Assembly (NCBI RefSeq): GCF_010389155.1
Contig: NC_057762.1
Location: 28,828,055 to 28,892,054 of the forward strand
Reading direction: 5' to 3'
Length of the DNA: 64,000 nt
Source: Erigeron canadensis
Lineage: Eukaryota > Streptophyta > Magnoliopsida > Asterales > Asteraceae
The position numbers were made by a program, and so were the translations under genes. Shown one piece after another: positions 36,880 through 50,310 of the stretch; within the stretch, counting starts at the first letter, position 1; each line of letters opens with the position of its first letter. The notes under the pieces are model-generated. The model saw only the letters and a list, made by a program, of their open reading frames with translations. It searched no databases and was not told the DNA's origin.

Positions 36880-37704
36880 TATTTAACATGTAATAATATG
36901 AACTCGCATCATGCCAATAATGTTCCTCCCCATTGAAGTTGGTTTATGGTCAGAAACCGCATATGTCTCATAAGAGTTTTGAATGTGCAATATATGATTA
37001 AGTTGCTCCACCACAATGCACAAAGATGAGACTTCAAAGAATGTTGGAAATAATGTTGGGAAAATAGACGTACCTTGGAAGTGTGTAGGCTTATGCTTTG
37101 ATTCAGTTCAAAACTTTCTGATTAGACTAGACACTAGTATGGCTGTTTTGGGTATAAGTTAAAACATGGAAGAGGTGTACGTATTCAATAAAGTCATCAT
37201 TGGAAGATTTGTTTATGGCTTAAGTTTCTCATTGACATGTAGTTTTTCCAACATTAGGGGGAGATGTTCTCAATATTAGGGAAAGTAGAAAGCAGCTAAA
37301 GAAAGTAAGAATGAATTATCAAAGATTCTCACACTAATGAATATAAGATTAAAATTTGTGGGATAATTCATTCAGAATATTTTGTAAATGCCAACAATGA
37401 TGACTGACCAAGAAGTTGCTTATGCTCCGATTGATAATGAGTGATAGGAAAGTCGATTCCAAATTAGGAAGCCTCGAAAGAAAATGAGCATAAAATTAGA
37501 TGGTCAAAGTCGAGGTATAAAGACCCCATAAGAGATTGATGATGTGAAACTAGACATGAAGTTTTTTGAGAAACCCCAGGTACCTGAAAATAATGAGATC
37601 TCAATGAGTTGTGGCATGTCTAGAGAATTGTGGAATCGAAAAATAAATAAAAGCGACGTTGAGATTGATTGGATATGATAGGGCTAAGAGTATGAATAAT
37701 GTGA
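36880..37704 (+). mobile_element. Ty1/copia remnant, left part
   Basis: Heavily decayed. SPLKLVYGQKPHMSHKSFECAIY can be read in pieces around 36930-37000, like the end of copia integrase. It is followed by a VAPPQCTKM-like stretch and, at 37254-37267, TTAGGGGGAGATG, typical of copia between integrase and reverse transcriptase. It is the same kind of element as 15620-18757, from a different copy. The reverse transcriptase is not readable. Confidence 0.65.
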
Positions 37705-38177
37705 GAATCTGTAACACCCCGACAGCGGCGGAAAACTCGGGATGTAAGATAAAGCACACGCGCACATGGATGTTACATAGGAATACTAAATGAGTGCTTA
37801 GAATAAACATAAATAGTCAATTTCACAACCAAACAAGCATAGTAGTAGTTATTACACACAAGTTCAACAAAGATGATCAAATCAAGTATGAAAAGTCCCA
37901 CGCAGGGGATACGATTGGGCATATTGCCACCAACCACAAATTACAAGCATGCAAACTCCAACCCTAAATCCTGAAGTCTGCTAATAGTCCCATGCTACCA
38001 CACCTAGCCACAATTAGCCTGATTACCTGAAAGGAATACTTAAAAGAGTCAACACAAAGTTTGGTGAGTTCGTAGGTTTGAGTATAAACAAGTAGTATAA
38101 AAGCATTTTATGCCGTCAATAGATCTCAAGTGTAAAGTAGTATGTAGTGGCTAGTGACCAACTTGTACATAAGTAAG

Positions 38178-38430
38178 CGAGCACACACAATCCTCGATAG
38201 GACCGGCTAATAGTACCAGTAGAGCACACACAATCCTTAATAGGACCGGCTAATAGTATCAATAGAGCACACACAATCCTTAATAGGACCGGCTAATAGT
38301 ATCAATAGAGCACACACAATCCCTAATAGGACCGGCTAATAGTATCAATAGAGCACACACAATCCTTAATAGGACCGGCTAATAGTATCAATAGAGCACA
38401 CACAATCCTTAATAGGACCGGCTAATATGT
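38178..38430 (+). repeat. minisatellite, 43-bp unit, about 6 copies
   Basis: The unit contains GAGCACACACAATCCTTAAT followed by AGGACCGGCTAATAGTA. Copies begin 43 bp apart (GCACACAC at 38181, 38224, 38267, 38310, 38353, 38396). The first copy is the most diverged and the inner ones are nearly identical, so the array grew recently. Confidence 0.93.
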
Positions 38431-38918
38431 AACAAGTAGTCAAAAAGCCAGAGAGTAGTAAAAGTAGTTACGGCATGTATAAAAGCTTAAGTAATATTCC
38501 TTTCACCCCGAAATAAGTAAAGAAAAAGGGGCTACGAAGACTCACAGTGATCTGCTACAAGCGTAGTTCTACAAGCACAGGGTATAAGCACAGATATAGT
38601 AAAATATATCTACTCGAATCCAAGTATGTCTTGATGTCAACCTAATCACAAACCATTGAGCATAGATGGATACATGTATTAGTTCTCGTAAGTATTTATT
38701 TACTAAGTGTCCTTGATGTACTGATGATTTGGTTCACTAAAGATCCTTAAACGTTTGACTCAACAGTGTTTTTCATACACTAGACTCGTAATGAACGTCT
38801 TTAAACTCGCACTTTGATAAACAAGATCGAATATGTCTTGATTATACCTTAATTAGGGTTTCCTTGTACATGATAGACTTGGATTACAACTAAGTATAAA
38901 ATCTGATTTCTACAACTA

Positions 38919-39160
38919 ACGAAGATAGACCTTAAATTCGTTAGGTGTATCTGAACGAAGATAAACCTTAAATTCGTTAGGTGTATCTGAACGAAGATAA
39001 ACCTTAAATTCGTTAGGTGTATCTGAACGAAGATAAACCTTAAATTCGTTAGGTGTATCTGAACGAAGATAAACCTTAAATTCGTTAGGTGTATCTGAAC
39101 GAAGATAAACCTTAAATTCGTTAGGTGTATCTGAACGAAGATAAACCTTAAATTCGTTTG
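38919..39160 (+). repeat. minisatellite, 36-bp unit, about 6.7 copies
   Basis: The unit starts ACGAAGATAAACCTTAAATT and continues CGTTAGGTGTATCTGA. Starts are at 38919, 38955, 38991, 39027, 39063, 39099 and 39135. Copies are almost identical. Beyond 39160 TTAAATTCGTTT-like pieces continue in decayed form to about 39255. Confidence 0.93.
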
Positions 39161-39931
39161 AGGACTTAAGTTTGTTTGGAGCTTAAGTTCGTTTTGAAGC
39201 TTAACTTCGTTTTGGAAGACTTAAATTCGTTTCTAGGATACTAAATTCGTTTTAAGTGTTTTTAGGACGAATTTGGGACTGTTCTAACAAAAACGAGGGT
39301 TTTGAAGATTAAAACATGTTTACGACCCAAATTTGATCACGAAAAGGTTACTAAACACTTTTAGACACAAACCCACTAACTTTTAACACGATTTTTACAC
39401 CAAAAATGGACCAAATCATCAAGAACATACACTTGAAAAGTAAACTTTTATTTTGATGAAAATCTCAAAATTTGCTGTCATTACCTGAAAATCGATACTA
39501 GAAATATGTTTTGATTATCACAAGGAAGCTAAAAATGCAAGAAATCTTGGTTTAACAACTCAAAATCAAATGATGAATTTTTGTGGGTGAAGATGGTGAA
39601 TGTATGTGTGTGTTTTTAGAGAGAGAGAGAGGTGAGATGGAAGGAAAAATGGTGAAGAAGTAGAGAAAATGGGGTTTTCTAACCCTTTTATAGTTTTCCC
39701 TTAATTAATGTTTCTAATAATTGTAGGGTCTAAATAAAACATTTTTGGACTAGAATTTCTTGAATACAATCGCTTACGTCTTGAAACATAACATTCTTAT
39801 CATAATAGACCATAGACGCGTCTTATAATTTAAGATTTAAGAGTGAATAGACCTTCATGTGAGCACATATTCGAAACTAGAACATATCATGGATTTATTC
39901 AAATTATTTCTAAGGCGGTTGTTACAGAATC

Positions 39932-41010
39932 TTAAAAGCATGCATGCACATAAACTGATAAGATATGAATGATTGGCCAAGATTAAAAGACCATAGTAGT
40001 TTGGGACTAGAAGTCCATGCACTTGAAGGTGCATAAATTATATCGTGGAGGCAACTATTGATAAATTAAAAGTCTGACAATATGAGAAATTTTGATTTGC
40101 GTCTAAAAGAATGAGAATAGAGATCATTTGATATTGAGATTCCATAAGGGATATAAAATGAATGAAGCATGTCTCGTGATTTAGAATGCTTGAAACACGC
40201 GTGAAACGTTCTCGAGAATAGAAAATATTATGTTTGAAACTTATAAAAAATCCGGATATGAATATGATATAAGTTTCATGTACTTTGATGATTTGAATAT
40301 TAATGGACTCTGAGAGAGTGTCCAATGATGATTGAATAATTAAATGTGAAATAAAAGACAATGTTTGTCTTGTTTATGATCTTAGTGATAAATGACGTTC
40401 ATGCTTATGAGGTCAAATGATATTGTAATGCCCCTTTTTGACTTTCAAGATAATGATCACAATGTTGAGTTGAAAGTGTCATTGAAGCAATGAAATTGAA
40501 GTAAAGAGATTTATTATATTCATACACTTAATATGCCAAACATCGATATGTTTGGGAATGATAAGTATTTTAAGTGATGTGATCCTGAGGGGAGAAGATA
40601 CGCATTGCACTCTTTTTCCTTTGAGTAAGACTTTGTCCCACTGGGTTTTCCTGTCAAGGTTTTTAATGAGCCAACATCCCCAAGCGTATTAAAAGAATTA
40701 TGTATTCTTTTCCCTTCACTAGATTTTGTTCCATTGAGTTTTCTCTGGTAAGGTTTTAACGAGGCATAAAGTCTTTAATAGATGGACATCCAAAGGGAAA
40801 TATTATGAATAAATATTAGATGGATATCCATATATGGTAACAATATCCTTGTATTATGTTAGATTTATTTCTTGGAGAAGACTCGATCTTGTATATATAT
40901 AAACAAATGAATTGATAAGATTAATGATATACTATATAGATATCCCTCTCCATATCTCTTGTGTTCTTTATTCTCTGGCTTATTTAGTTTTACAATAAAT
41001 GTTTTTGTTT
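39932..41010 (+). mobile_element. Ty1/copia remnant, right part with LTR-like 3' end
   Basis: Continuation of the element interrupted at 37705. At 40605-40760 there are two copies of a phrase like TTTGTCCCACTGGGTTTTCC and GGTTTTAACGAGGC, which I associate with the end of copia internal regions. About 40790-41010 then has the character of an LTR, with a TATATATAAAC promoter-like site near 40896. No complete partner LTR was found on the left. Confidence 0.55.
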
Positions 41011-41060
41011 AAAAAAAAACACCCTTGACCTCCTTGAGGCCTTGACTCTACACTTAAATT

Positions 41061-41824
41061 TAGAGGCGTTGAAAATAACCAAACCCAAATAACCCGATCC
41101 AACCCAAATGGCTTTGGGTGAAACAGGTTGGGTTATTCGGTTTATGGGTCGTTATTTGGGTTAACCCGAATAACCCAAAGCTTAAATAATGTGAGTTACG
41201 GGTGAAAAATTTATAAATTGGGTCAACCCAAATGACCCGAATAAGTTATTCATTTGTTTTATATATGCTAATATAAAATGTCGAATTTGTTTAAAGTATA
41301 TATTAGTTATTAAATTTTCATTTATAGACAAAATATATAGACAAAATACAAGGCTATATAATTGTAAATGTCAAAATATATACAAATGTATCAATTGCTA
41401 AAAATATGAATATAAGAAAGTTATATGTTGTCAAAAATTGCATATTTAATATCAATAGTTTTCCTTATTTCTATATAGTTTGAAATTTATTTAACCATCT
41501 TTTCATGTAAGAATAAAAAAAACACATAATTAAAAGTGTTTTAACACTTCTGGAAACATAAATATCACTATTATTCTTAAGTTTTTGAAAGTGAAATTAT
41601 ATAGTTTGCGTAACAACAAAATTTCTCACAATGCGTAACTTAAATCATATTTTTCTTGGGTCACCCAAAACCAAACTCAGAAAACTCAAACCCGAACAAC
41701 CCAAACCCATATAACCCAAATCTTATTCGGTTTGGGTTACGGGTTAACTTATAAATCTTCAAAACCCGAATAAACCGAACCGAATAAACCGAAACCCATT
41801 TAACCCGACCGATCAACATCCCTA
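41061..41824. mobile_element. 764-bp hAT MITE with 8-bp target duplication
   Basis: Ends are TAGAGGCGTTGA and, inverted, TAGGGATGTTGA, flanked by CTTAAATT on both sides (41053-41060 and 41825-41832). An 8-bp duplication with YAGGG-type ends defines hAT. The outer parts are rich in AACCCGAATAACCC-like words (41090-41240 and 41640-41815). The centre is AT-rich and has no transposase. Confidence 0.82.
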
Positions 41825-41950
41825 CTTAAATTCAGCCCAAATGTATCCGTTTGGATTATTTAAGAGGCCCAACCAAACCCAAAATTTCTACAATTTCTCT
41901 CTGTACTTCTGTAGACTGTAGTCAGTAGTCAGGGACTACTCAGGATACTA

Positions 41951-42313
41951 GGGGTTGTTTGGTAGGAGTGAATCAAGAAAAATGGAAATATAATAGAGAA
42001 TAAATATAGTGAGAAAGAGAATGAGTATTTGGAAAGAGAATCGATTCCGTCGTTTGGTACAAGCAGAGAATGAATATATAAAAAATACTAAATTTTAAAT
42101 AATAATCAAATTTAATACATATAACATCACTAAAACAAAAAAAAAATTTAAAAATTTCCATTCCTATCAATTCTCTACATTTCATAGAGAATTAAGGGAA
42201 TTGAATCGATTCCCTATTTTCGATTCTCTTTCCCATTTTCTATTACAACCAAACATGAGAAGTATTTCTCATTCCATTTTCACCATTTCTATTCCATTGT
42301 ACCAAAAACCCCC
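41951..42313. mobile_element. 363-bp MITE, CTA flanks
   Basis: Left end GGGGTTGTTTGGTA, right end TACCAAAAACCCCC. CTA on each side (41948-41950 and 42314-42316) suggests a 3-bp target duplication of the PIF/Harbinger kind. The interior is rich in GAGAATGAAT words and non-coding. Confidence 0.65.
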
Positions 42314-42494
42314 CTAGGTTTCATTTTCATGAGTCTTTTATTAACCTCTGAACCAAACACACGGTTTATACTCATGTTCTGGTGTATGTGTTTGATAGGC
42401 TTGCAAAAGGGAATGAAATAATTGATTCCCAGGTAGAGTTGCAATAATAAAAAACAACCCCACAAACAAACAAACAAATAAATGAATAAAACAT

Positions 42495-42503
42495 AAACCC
42501 TAA
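42495..42503 (+). promoter_or_regulatory. telo-box AAACCCTAA upstream of PORR gene
   Basis: AAACCCTAA occurs in front of a plausible first untranslated exon. Telo-boxes are common in plant genes for translation and organelle biogenesis. Confidence 0.45.
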
Positions 42504-42562
42504 ACCCATTCCTCTGTTGTGTTCTGTTTTATTTACATTCCACCCGACTTGTGGTTTTGCAG

Positions 42563-43864
42563 GTAATAACTACAAATCCCTTAACTTCTTTTTTTTTAGT
42601 TATCATTTGTTATAATAGTCTTAGTGTTGTAGTGGTGTGATTGTGTTTAGGGGGGAGTGAAATAAGATGTGAAAAAAATATATGTTATAAACTTATTATA
42701 CAGCATTAGGAAGCCTGCAAAGAAATTGTGGTAGGGTTAGCTCTTCATTTTCAGGTTTTTCGAGATTGAACAAATTTTATGGGAATCATGTGTAAATATT
42801 AATGTATAATATCACATTGATTAAAGGCCGTGTTTCGGTTAGCTTATATGTTTGAGCTCATGCTTTAGGTATACGTAGCGTATGACTTATTTTTGGTAAG
42901 TAAGGAAGTTGTTTTTTAGAGTTTGGAGTTCGGAGGAGCTTATGTAATTTTATATATGAATTTTCTAATAAGCTAAGTAAATGGGGATTATGAAAATGGG
43001 CTTAAAATAAGCTTACCCAAACACTGAAAATGAGTTTATCTTACCTTCGTAAGCACATGAGCCTATCAAATAAGCCAACCCATACATCCCCTAAGGCAAG
43101 CTTTCTTGCTTATGAGCTGTAGTCTTTTAAAATAAAGAGCTTCTGAACAAAAGCAAGGATTTGGGTATCCGTTCTGCTAAAATGCTAACCTTCAAAAGTT
43201 CTTCATTTACAGGCTAAGTTGCTATATGTTACTGCATTATGCGATTAAATTTTGATTGAGGTATCATATGTGATGCCAATGATATTGATTGTTGGATTTT
43301 GTTAGTACTGAAATGTGTTATGTGTCTGAATTGAGAAATCGATGAAAAAGTTTGAATTCACTGTTATAAGTCAACAAGATTAGCTACATTTTTGCTGTGA
43401 AGTGGTGAACACTTTGGACTGAATGAGTGCTTCGTTAAAGTTCCATTTTACCTGTGTCAATTTCTGCTGTTTTATTTTACTATTTTTTTTGGAACATCTT
43501 GAGAGGTTTTTTGGATGAATTGGTGCATAATATCTTGATCGTTTTTCTTGCCAAGAGTCACCTAAGAGTACTTTTTCATTTTTTAATGTGACTGCCAAGT
43601 TGTGTGCTTGTGATTGTGGTTATGTTTGATTAGAAATGAAAGGTAATTTGTTTTATATTTCTATTATTAGAGTAAGAACTAAGATTTGAATAATGTTTTC
43701 AAAACGTCCATGGCTTTTTTCTTTGTCACATTAGTTTTGTTTTGGAATGCTATATGGTTTCCTTTTAGGACTAGCTCATTATATAATGCATCTAATTTTG
43801 TTGCTGCTCACTAGTGCTACTTGAGAGGTCATCCTAATCTGACTTTTACCTTGTTCGTTTATAG
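42563..43864 (+). other. probable 5'-UTR intron of PORR gene
   Basis: GGTTTTGCAG|GTAATAAC at 42562/42563 is a fair donor and CGTTTATAG|GATGGGC at 43864/43865 a fair acceptor. The leader exon would lie near 42500-42562 after the telo-box. This rests on splice signals only. A MITE-like repeat (42824-43097) lies inside. Confidence 0.4.
42824..43097. mobile_element. possible MITE with imperfect inverted ends
   Basis: The left end AAGGCCGTGTTTCGGTTAGC and the inverted right end CCTTAGGGGATGTATGGGTT, both followed by GCTTAT, align imperfectly over about 25 bp. Internal GCTTAT/ATAAGC words are frequent. No target duplication was confirmed. Confidence 0.45.
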
Positions 43865-43988
43865 GATGGGCTCTGCATTTTAGTGGCTAGATGATAGAAA
43901 GTTAACATCCATTCTAGCTCTCATGTGTTAATTTGAGGATATACTTACGCTCCTTAAATCCCAAATCCCCCAAAATCTGTTCATCAAA

Positions 43989-45377
43989 ATGCATATGATC
44001 TTCCCACATTTAATCCTACGATCAACCTCAAAATCTCTTAACTCTTCAAAATCGATCCCCTCCATTTTTCGTGAGTTTTCACAATCAACCTCAATACCCA
44101 AAAAGCAACAACGTGTTCGAGATCATGGCTATGATAACTACATGGAAATCGAGAAAAAAATGCGTAAAGTTCTTAAAGTTCAAGAACTCATCCTCTCTCA
44201 GCCTAATTCCATGGTCTCATCTGCTCGTCTAGACAACCTTTCTCGCCGACTTGGGTTCAAGCAATTCGAAGCGGGCCGTTTTATACTCAAGTTTCCACAC
44301 ATATTTGATGTTTTTGAACACCCTGTTCAAAGAATCCTCTATTGCAGACTTACCCGAAAAGCCCTTTTACAAATTCAACAAGAAAATGAAGCTGTCAAGG
44401 CCCAAATCGATGCAGCTGTAACTCGGTTGAGGAAGCTCCTGATGCTGTCCAACACTGGATGGGTTGGGCTTGAGCATGTTCGGATTGCGAGGAGGGAGTT
44501 CGGGTTCCCTGAGGACTTCGAGTATTCGGTAATTCTAAAACACCCACAATATTTTAGATTATTTGAAGATAAAGAAAGTAAAAGCAAGTACATAGAGATA
44601 GTAGAGAGAGACCCAGAACTTGGTGTTTGTGCTATAGAGAAAGCCAGGGAAAAAGAATATAGAGAAAATGGTGGAGATGCTGAAAACATACGATTTTCGT
44701 TTATTATCAATTTTCCACCTGGGTTTAAAACTGGGAAATATTATAAAATTGCTGTTTGGAAATGGCAAAGGCTCCCTTATTGGTCGCCATATGAAGATGT
44801 GTCGGGTTATGATATGAGATCACTTGAGGCCCAAAAGAGAATGGAAAAACGTGCTATTGGGATGATTCATGAAATTTTATCATTAACTATCGAGAAAAAG
44901 ATCAGTTTGGAGAGAATTGCTCATTTTAGGATTACTATGAATTTACCGAAAAAGCTAAAGGATTTTCTTCTTCAGCATCAGGGTATATTCTATATTTCTA
45001 CTCGAGGGAATTATGGGAAGCTTCATACGATTTTTCTTAGAGAGTCTTATACTAAGGGTGAGTTGATCGAGCCAAATGAGTTGTATTTGGCTAGAAGGCA
45101 ATTGGCTAAGTTGATTACTTTAAGGAGACCAAATATGGAGCAGGAGCTTGTGTATCATAGGAGGGATAACTTGAGTAATCATTTGGATCAACTTGATGCA
45201 GACCATGCCAAAATTATATCTGAAGAGTTCGGGACAGATGATGATGTCAGCAATAATGGCCAGGAGAGTGACGGTTCCAATCTTGATGCGGAAAGTGATG
45301 GTGAGTCTTGTGACACTAACAGAGAAGATGATTGTCATGGAGGTGTAGAGACGGAAGAAAATAAACTGATTGATTGA
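43989..45377 (+). CDS. PORR-domain organelle RNA-binding protein (WTF-like)
   Basis: A single coding exon of 462 residues. The N-terminus, with Arg and Ser and few acids up to about residue 35, looks like a mitochondrial presequence. The PORR domain fills about 50-390, with the usual markers: KVLKVQELILSQP, then LGFKQFEAGRFILKFPHIF, then LPYWSPYED, and near its end HQGIFYISTRGNYGKLHTIF. PORR proteins bind group II intron RNA and help splice it in organelles. In Arabidopsis WTF9 acts on rpl2 and ccmFC introns in mitochondria. Which paralogue this is cannot be decided. The tail after 395 is strongly acidic (D, E, S), as in several family members. The start at 43989 is the first ATG after a probable 5'-UTR intron acceptor. 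No break is seen. Confidence 0.88.
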   Translation: MHMIFPHLILRSTSKSLNSSKSIPSIFREFSQSTSIPKKQQRVRDHGYDNYMEIEKKMRKVLKVQELILSQPNSMVSSARLDNLSRRLGFKQFEAGRFILKFPHIFDVFEHPVQRILYCRLTRKALLQIQQENEAVKAQIDAAVTRLRKLLMLSNTGWVGLEHVRIARREFGFPEDFEYSVILKHPQYFRLFEDKESKSKYIEIVERDPELGVCAIEKAREKEYRENGGDAENIRFSFIINFPPGFKTGKYYKIAVWKWQRLPYWSPYEDVSGYDMRSLEAQKRMEKRAIGMIHEILSLTIEKKISLERIAHFRITMNLPKKLKDFLLQHQGIFYISTRGNYGKLHTIFLRESYTKGELIEPNELYLARRQLAKLITLRRPNMEQELVYHRRDNLSNHLDQLDADHAKIISEEFGTDDDVSNNGQESDGSNLDAESDGESCDTNREDDCHGGVETEENKLID

Positions 45378-47438
45378 TAATTCATGAGTGGTTTCGTTAA
45401 TTATGTCAAGTCTGTTGTAAACGACCAACTGCATGAAAAGATGACCAACTTTGGCCGAATTGATTTATGAGTCAAATCAACCCTCTTTTTGGCCAAAAAA
45501 CACTGTCAATGCTGTAATTGTTGATCTAAGGTAATCTGATGTTGCAACTGGTCATCTTAGGGAATTACCTTCAATCAAGCCTCTGTGAAACTTTGACGGT
45601 TTTTCTCACCTAAAATAACCTGGTCACCTGAAGCAGAATCTAAGCGACAGTTGAGTCCCTATTATGCAATCAGTCCAATAGTAATGGTGCATTTTGTGAG
45701 TAAAAGCTTCATAAATCTTTCTCCTAGTTTATTCACAAAACCATAGTCAGGCATACGGTGGTGGAGTTTGTCCCCAGGTGTTACAGAAGCCAGGTCATTA
45801 ACAGACAAGATTTTGCTGCAGGAGCCTTCTTTTTCTTTCTTAAAAAAACAAAGGCTGATAAGTTGATTACAGATACAGTACTTGTTTTTCGGTATACGAA
45901 TTTACTATAATCTTTAGCATATTTAGAGAATCAAGTATGCATGAATTTGTACCTCGCATAACACATTCTCTCCCAAGTGTTAAAGTTACATTACATTTTG
46001 CTACACCCTGAGTAAATTTTATTTGTTTCAAAGTTATATGAATGAATCATGTTTGTTCATTAACGTATAACAAGGGCTGTATTGATTGCTTATTATGCTG
46101 GTACTTGTACATTATACTTTGCAAATCAGTTGAATATTCCTGTCATGCATGAAGGAAACATTGTGCATACTATTTGTTACTCGAATAATGTAAACTCTAT
46201 AGAGTGAAATGTGGTTTCTTTCTTTTAAATTTTTTTTTTTGAAAGGGCATCTGCACTTGAACGGTGGTTATCTTGATTAAATGGTAGATGCCCAATGGCC
46301 GGTAGTTACTTGGGAGTCCGAGTGGTATCTGTGTGATGCAGGTGATGTTAGGCTTTTGGATATGATATGGATCATGGGTTGGTAATGCTGTGAATTCTCG
46401 TAGGTTAAAGCTGGATGCTGCTTTTAGGGAACTGGTAATTAGGACTGGATTCGGCAGGTCAGACTACACACTACACAGTAGTGTCGGTAGAGCTAGATGT
46501 AACATGTCATAAAGCCACTCAAAATTGGAAAACTACGCTAATGTGAATAGACCATAGCAGTTGGTAAAGATGTTGAAAAGGATATAACTCGAGGAACGCC
46601 GAATTGTTAACGATATGTCGAGTGGAATCACAAGGTCTTGTACATTGATAGTGTGTTTGAAGCTACTTGAAAGTTGAATAGTTTACAATCGAATAAAAAT
46701 TCATAATGTTAAGGTTTTATACATAGGTACCCAGTATATCTCGTCTAGTATTCAACAACTTCCATGCTATTTGTTTTCTGAACTGGTAGGTATTTCTCTG
46801 ATATCGAGATTGCTCTTTTCCGCTTCCGTATGTTATAGGTTCTGATTCAGGGCCTATGGCTTCAGACCATATATCACCTCATTATAATCTTTTAGATGCA
46901 TTTCAAAGACATTTTTCATATTGGATGCTATGAGAGATGTGTAGTTGTTTCGGGTCTTTGATGTCTGTAAAATATGCATTCTAAATGTTGATGAGCTTCG
47001 AGTCTGACTTATGACTCCATACCATACATTAGATTGTGAATGGTGTATGTATGATTAGCTACTTCCCAAATCGTTGAAGAAGGTTTGCAAGAAAAACATG
47101 TTATTAGCTACACAAAATAAATAATGAGGGTCTAAAAAATTTGCATAACATAGCTAATAGCTTATTTTGATACTCTTAGTCTAAAATGCTACAAGCAATC
47201 ATAAGCGTAGTAAAACTACATCTTTTTTTATCTTTTGTTTTTTAAAAGACAGTCTACTTCATAATAGCTTTGCATCTGTTAAACAGATACAAATTGAAAT
47301 ACTCTAAAACATTCCAGATAAAAAGTTAGTAATTGTACACGCCGCACGCCATAACGTGCGTACATAAAACTAAATGACTGTTAGGTTAAAAATATCATAG
47401 ACTAATAAGGATAATAAAAAAAAAAATAAAACACATAA
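45378..47438. other. intergenic, no gene seen
   Basis: 3' flank of the PORR gene and AT-rich DNA. No open frame, RNA gene or element that I can support. Confidence 0.5.
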
Positions 47439-47726
47439 GACTATCCGGAGTGGGGCATATTCAGAAGATGGGGATATCTGCCATGTAGCGCTATGTCATC
47501 ATCAAGAATATGTTAAAAAAAGAGAGGGTGGTGTAGTGGGCGAAATGGGGGCAAATCTAGCCTTTTGATTGGCCACACGGAAAACAAGGCACACCCATAA
47601 GAAATTTTTGGGCGAAATATATTTTCCGCCTGGAGGAGGCAAGGGGCGCAATCGGATGAGGGGGGGTGGTGTTCCAGGCAAGTTTTTGGGCGAAATGGGG
47701 GGAGATCCGCCCCACTCCGTATAGCC
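47439..47726. mobile_element. 288-bp Tourist-like MITE, TAA target duplication
   Basis: Begins GACTATCCGGAGTGGGGC and ends GCCCCACTCCGTATAGCC, a good inverted pair, with TAA on each side (47436-47438 and 47727-47729). Same length class, duplication and outer TIR bases as the element at 12954-13242. Confidence 0.78.
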
Positions 47727-48549
47727 TAACAACATAATAAGTATAGTTACAATACCGAAGAAAGACGTAAGAACCATGAAAATTACATATAATAAAACAA
47801 ACCATAGAGAGAATCATAAAGCTATATATTTCGGGGGATATAAAAGCAAACAAACGAAGGAAGTAAAAATTATCAGAGATGAAAATGTAATGTGTGAAAG
47901 TTATTTCACTAAAGTAACACGTAACAGTGATAACTATTACATATAACAAATAGGGGAAGATAATCAAAACAAATGTTAAAAAAAGGCAACGGTGAAAATC
48001 GCAAAGTCATACCATTCGGGGTTAAAAAGTAAAGGAAAAAGGCAATGATAAAAATCGTAAAGTTATACACTCCGGGGTTAAAAAAAGAAAGAGACAAACA
48101 AAGGAAAAATCATTAGGGTTAAACCGTAGATGTGTTATAGTTATGTTGTAGAAATATAATAAAAAAAATGATATTAAAAACTTGAATAAGGTTAAAAGTT
48201 AATAAGTAAAAACTTTAGGGGTATTACAAAACAAAAAATAAAAGTTGTATATAATGCTTGGAAGGTCGTACTATTAAAATTGTACCTTATGCTTTAGATA
48301 CTTGTATTATATAACATTTGTGCCTGTCCCACTTAATATTCAGTATCACATTACGGTATCGAGATCAAAACGATACTAGGATAGAGTCAAAACTTGAGAA
48401 ATTTTGCTCTCACAATATATAAAGTAACAAACTATTCTGCCAAGCCGGTCAAACAGAAATTATTAAGGGGTTAAAAGTGACAATATTGATTCTAAAAGCG
48501 TATGTTTGAGAAAATAAAAAGTTATAAAATACAGGAAGGGAAAATATTT
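47727..48549. other. intergenic, eL24 upstream region
   Basis: AT-rich DNA with a short near-repeat (AAAAATCGTAAAGTTATAC and GAAAATCGCAAAGTCATAC near 47990-48065). The right end is the eL24 promoter. Confidence 0.4.
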
Positions 48550-48558
48550 TTAGGGTTT
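48550..48558 (-). promoter_or_regulatory. telo-box in eL24 promoter
   Basis: TTAGGGTTT (AAACCCTAA on the minus strand) lies 47 bp before the eL24 start codon, the position and motif typical of plant ribosomal protein genes. Confidence 0.6.
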
Positions 48559-48604
48559 TATCTTTTCAGAAAACAAAAAACAGAAGGAAGCTGCGGCCGT
48601 CAAT

Positions 48605-50310
<1,706 letters not shown>

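Larger units (their letters stand above)
37710..39926. mobile_element. 2.2-kb probable solo LTR with GAATC target duplication
   Basis: Starts TGTAACACCCCG, ends GGCGGTTGTTACA, and is flanked on both sides by GAATC (37705-37709 and 39927-39931). TG...CA ends plus a 5-bp duplication fit an LTR left by recombination between the two LTRs of one retrotransposon. It has no coding domain. Two minisatellites lie inside (38178-38430 and 38919-39160). It sits inside an older copia remnant. Confidence 0.7.

Noticed and set aside
47502..47967. Proline-rich minus-strand frames
   Set aside because: They lie over a MITE (47439-47726) and its flank; no protein family is recognised.
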